Under the pieces are notes generated by a model, which was not told the DNA's origin, did no database searches, and saw nothing but the letters and a program-made list of their open reading frames with translations. From contig DIVL01000023.1 in NCBI GenBank assembly GCA_002435825.1, positions 34,867-51,303 of the forward strand: a DNA stretch of 16,437 bases. The letters run 5' to 3'. Within the stretch, counting starts at the first letter, position 1, and every line of letters starts with the position of its first letter. The translations under genes and the position numbers were made by a program. This document shows, in pieces, positions 15,821 through 16,437 of the stretch. Source of the DNA: Anaerolineaceae bacterium UBA6133 (GTDB lineage Bacteria > Chloroflexota > Anaerolineae > Anaerolineales > Anaerolineaceae).

Positions 15821-15826
15821 ATTATA
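15821..15826 (-). promoter_or_regulatory. Candidate -10 box of the LPG_synthase_TM gene
   Basis: The reverse strand reads TATAAT here, 16 bases before the ATG at 15804, so a start near 15814 and a leader of about ten bases are expected. No good -35 box is visible at standard spacing. It lies 14 bp from the palindrome at 15841-15861, which could influence it. Confidence 0.45.
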
Positions 15827-15840
15827 CAACAGGCAGCCTC

Positions 15841-15861
15841 CCCAATTTGTTACAATATGGG
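15841..15861. promoter_or_regulatory. 21-bp operator-like palindrome
   Basis: The sequence follows CCCA-N2-TTGT-N-ACAA-N2-TGGG, with perfect symmetry at 16 arm positions around base 15851. It covers the -10 element of the flavin reductase promoter and sits between divergent genes. A dimeric repressor would be expected to block polymerase here. The regulator is not in the window. Confidence 0.55.
15848..15856 (+). promoter_or_regulatory. Extended -10 promoter of the flavin reductase gene
   Basis: TGT followed by TACAAT (15851-15856) is an extended -10 element, which can work without a strong -35 box; none is seen upstream. The start would lie near 15863, giving a leader of about 22 bases with GGAGGA at 15875-15880. 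Confidence 0.5.
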
Positions 15862-15884
15862 AACAAAATTTTTCGGAGGAATTG

Positions 15885-16437
15885 ATGGATCTACATGTGA
15901 TCGACCCTTTTGAGTTTTCAGTCCAACCGCACGACTTGTTTGATCGCCAGATGGTACTGCTGACCAGCGGTGATTTTGCCAAAGGGGAATACAACTGCAT
16001 GACCATCGGTTGGGGCTTGTTTGGCACGATGTGGAGCGTTCCCGCGGCGCTGGTTGTGGTGCGCCCTAGCCGCTTCACTTACGAATTCATGGAGAGGTTT
16101 GACAACTTCACCCTGACTGCTTTTCCATCAGATTTTAGAAGGGATTTGGGTTATCTGGGCAACCATTCGGGCAGAAATGAAGATAAATTGCTGAAAACGC
16201 AGTTGACGCCAGTAGCAGCAGATTTGGTGAGCTCGCCAACCTTTGCCGAGGCGGAATTAAGCGTGGAGTGTAAAAAGATCTATTTCTCAGATTACAACCC
16301 CGAGCAATTCCTCGCGCCTTTCATTCATGAGGAGTACGACGGCGGAGATTACCACCGCTTGTACTACGGTGAAATCCTGCAGATCAAGGGAATCAGCAAG
16401 TACCGAACAGAAGAAGGTACTGTCAAGTATTTTTCGC
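15885..16437 (+). CDS. Flavin-reductase-like protein, 3' end cut by window
   Basis: A frame open from ATG 15885 to the last base, giving 184 complete codons with no stop. GGAGGA at 15875-15880 is four bases from the ATG, an excellent ribosome site. The translation begins MDLHVIDPFEFSVQPHDLF and contains LLTSGDFAKGEYNCMTIGWG at about residues 25-44, VVVRPSRFTYEFME and FTLTAFPSDFRRDLGYLG. This pattern of a short strand with NxMTI/GWG, then RPSRxT and a YLG motif, fits the FMN-binding split-barrel flavin reductase family, which is about this length, so only a few residues are probably missing. It is likely a cytoplasmic NAD(P)H:flavin or FMN-dependent oxidoreductase. It diverges from the LPG_synthase_TM gene and has its own promoter with a palindrome. 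Confidence 0.85.
   Translation, partial: MDLHVIDPFEFSVQPHDLFDRQMVLLTSGDFAKGEYNCMTIGWGLFGTMWSVPAALVVVRPSRFTYEFMERFDNFTLTAFPSDFRRDLGYLGNHSGRNEDKLLKTQLTPVAADLVSSPTFAEAELSVECKKIYFSDYNPEQFLAPFIHEEYDGGDYHRLYYGEILQIKGISKYRTEEGTVKYFS

Noticed and set aside
15320..16078. 252-codon minus-strand frame crossing the divergent promoter region
   Set aside because: It overlaps two well-supported genes and the promoter region between them, and its product has no recognisable features.

Overview
The window looks like an ordinary housekeeping stretch of a bacterial chromosome, most likely from the Chloroflexota and probably class Anaerolineae. That placement is inference. It rests on NBR1-type Ig domains combined with Thr/Pro-rich linkers in a lipoprotein, a ClpC-type Hsp100 protein, and a REP-like GC-rich palindrome ahead of the RNase P RNA gene. 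I see no transposase, integrase, CRISPR array, tRNA or rRNA gene, and nothing that resembles a defence system.

Layout. Bases 1-249 hold no credible gene; they contain GC-rich hairpins that look like a dispersed repeat, then a strong promoter. Bases 250-582 are the RNase P RNA gene (rnpB), bacterial type A with an unusually small P3. At 646-2580 (+) lies a large surface lipoprotein with Ig-like domains, a long Thr/Pro linker and three cysteine-paired repeats. From 5373 down to 2657 (-) runs a compact operon: def, recF, a small four-helix membrane protein and a nitroreductase-family flavoprotein, with genes overlapping by 1-11 nt and a good promoter at 5398-5426. From 11893 down to 5503 (-) runs ruvB, queA, clpC and a gene for an unusual membrane protein that joins a cyclic-nucleotide-binding-like domain to two membrane-PH modules. 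Divergent from ruvB is a GT2 polyprenyl-phosphate-sugar synthase (11976-12932, +). Its stop codon overlaps that of a convergent 647-residue polytopic membrane protein (12929-14872, -), which is itself coupled to an upstream flippase-like LPG_synthase_TM protein (14869-15804, -). A flavin-reductase-like gene (15885 onward, +) runs off the right edge.

How the genes fit together. def, queA and rnpB serve translation and tRNA maturation. recF and ruvB serve recombinational repair. clpC serves protein quality control. The three genes at 11976-15804 look like a small cassette for lipid-linked sugar or envelope glycan work. The best candidates for something new are regulatory or architectural. They are a CIRCE-geometry inverted repeat of non-CIRCE sequence ahead of clpC, a 21-bp operator-like palindrome on the -10 of the flavin reductase promoter, the cNMP-2x(TM+PH) fusion, and the repeat domain of the lipoprotein. 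I did not find a clear, wholly undescribed multi-gene system.
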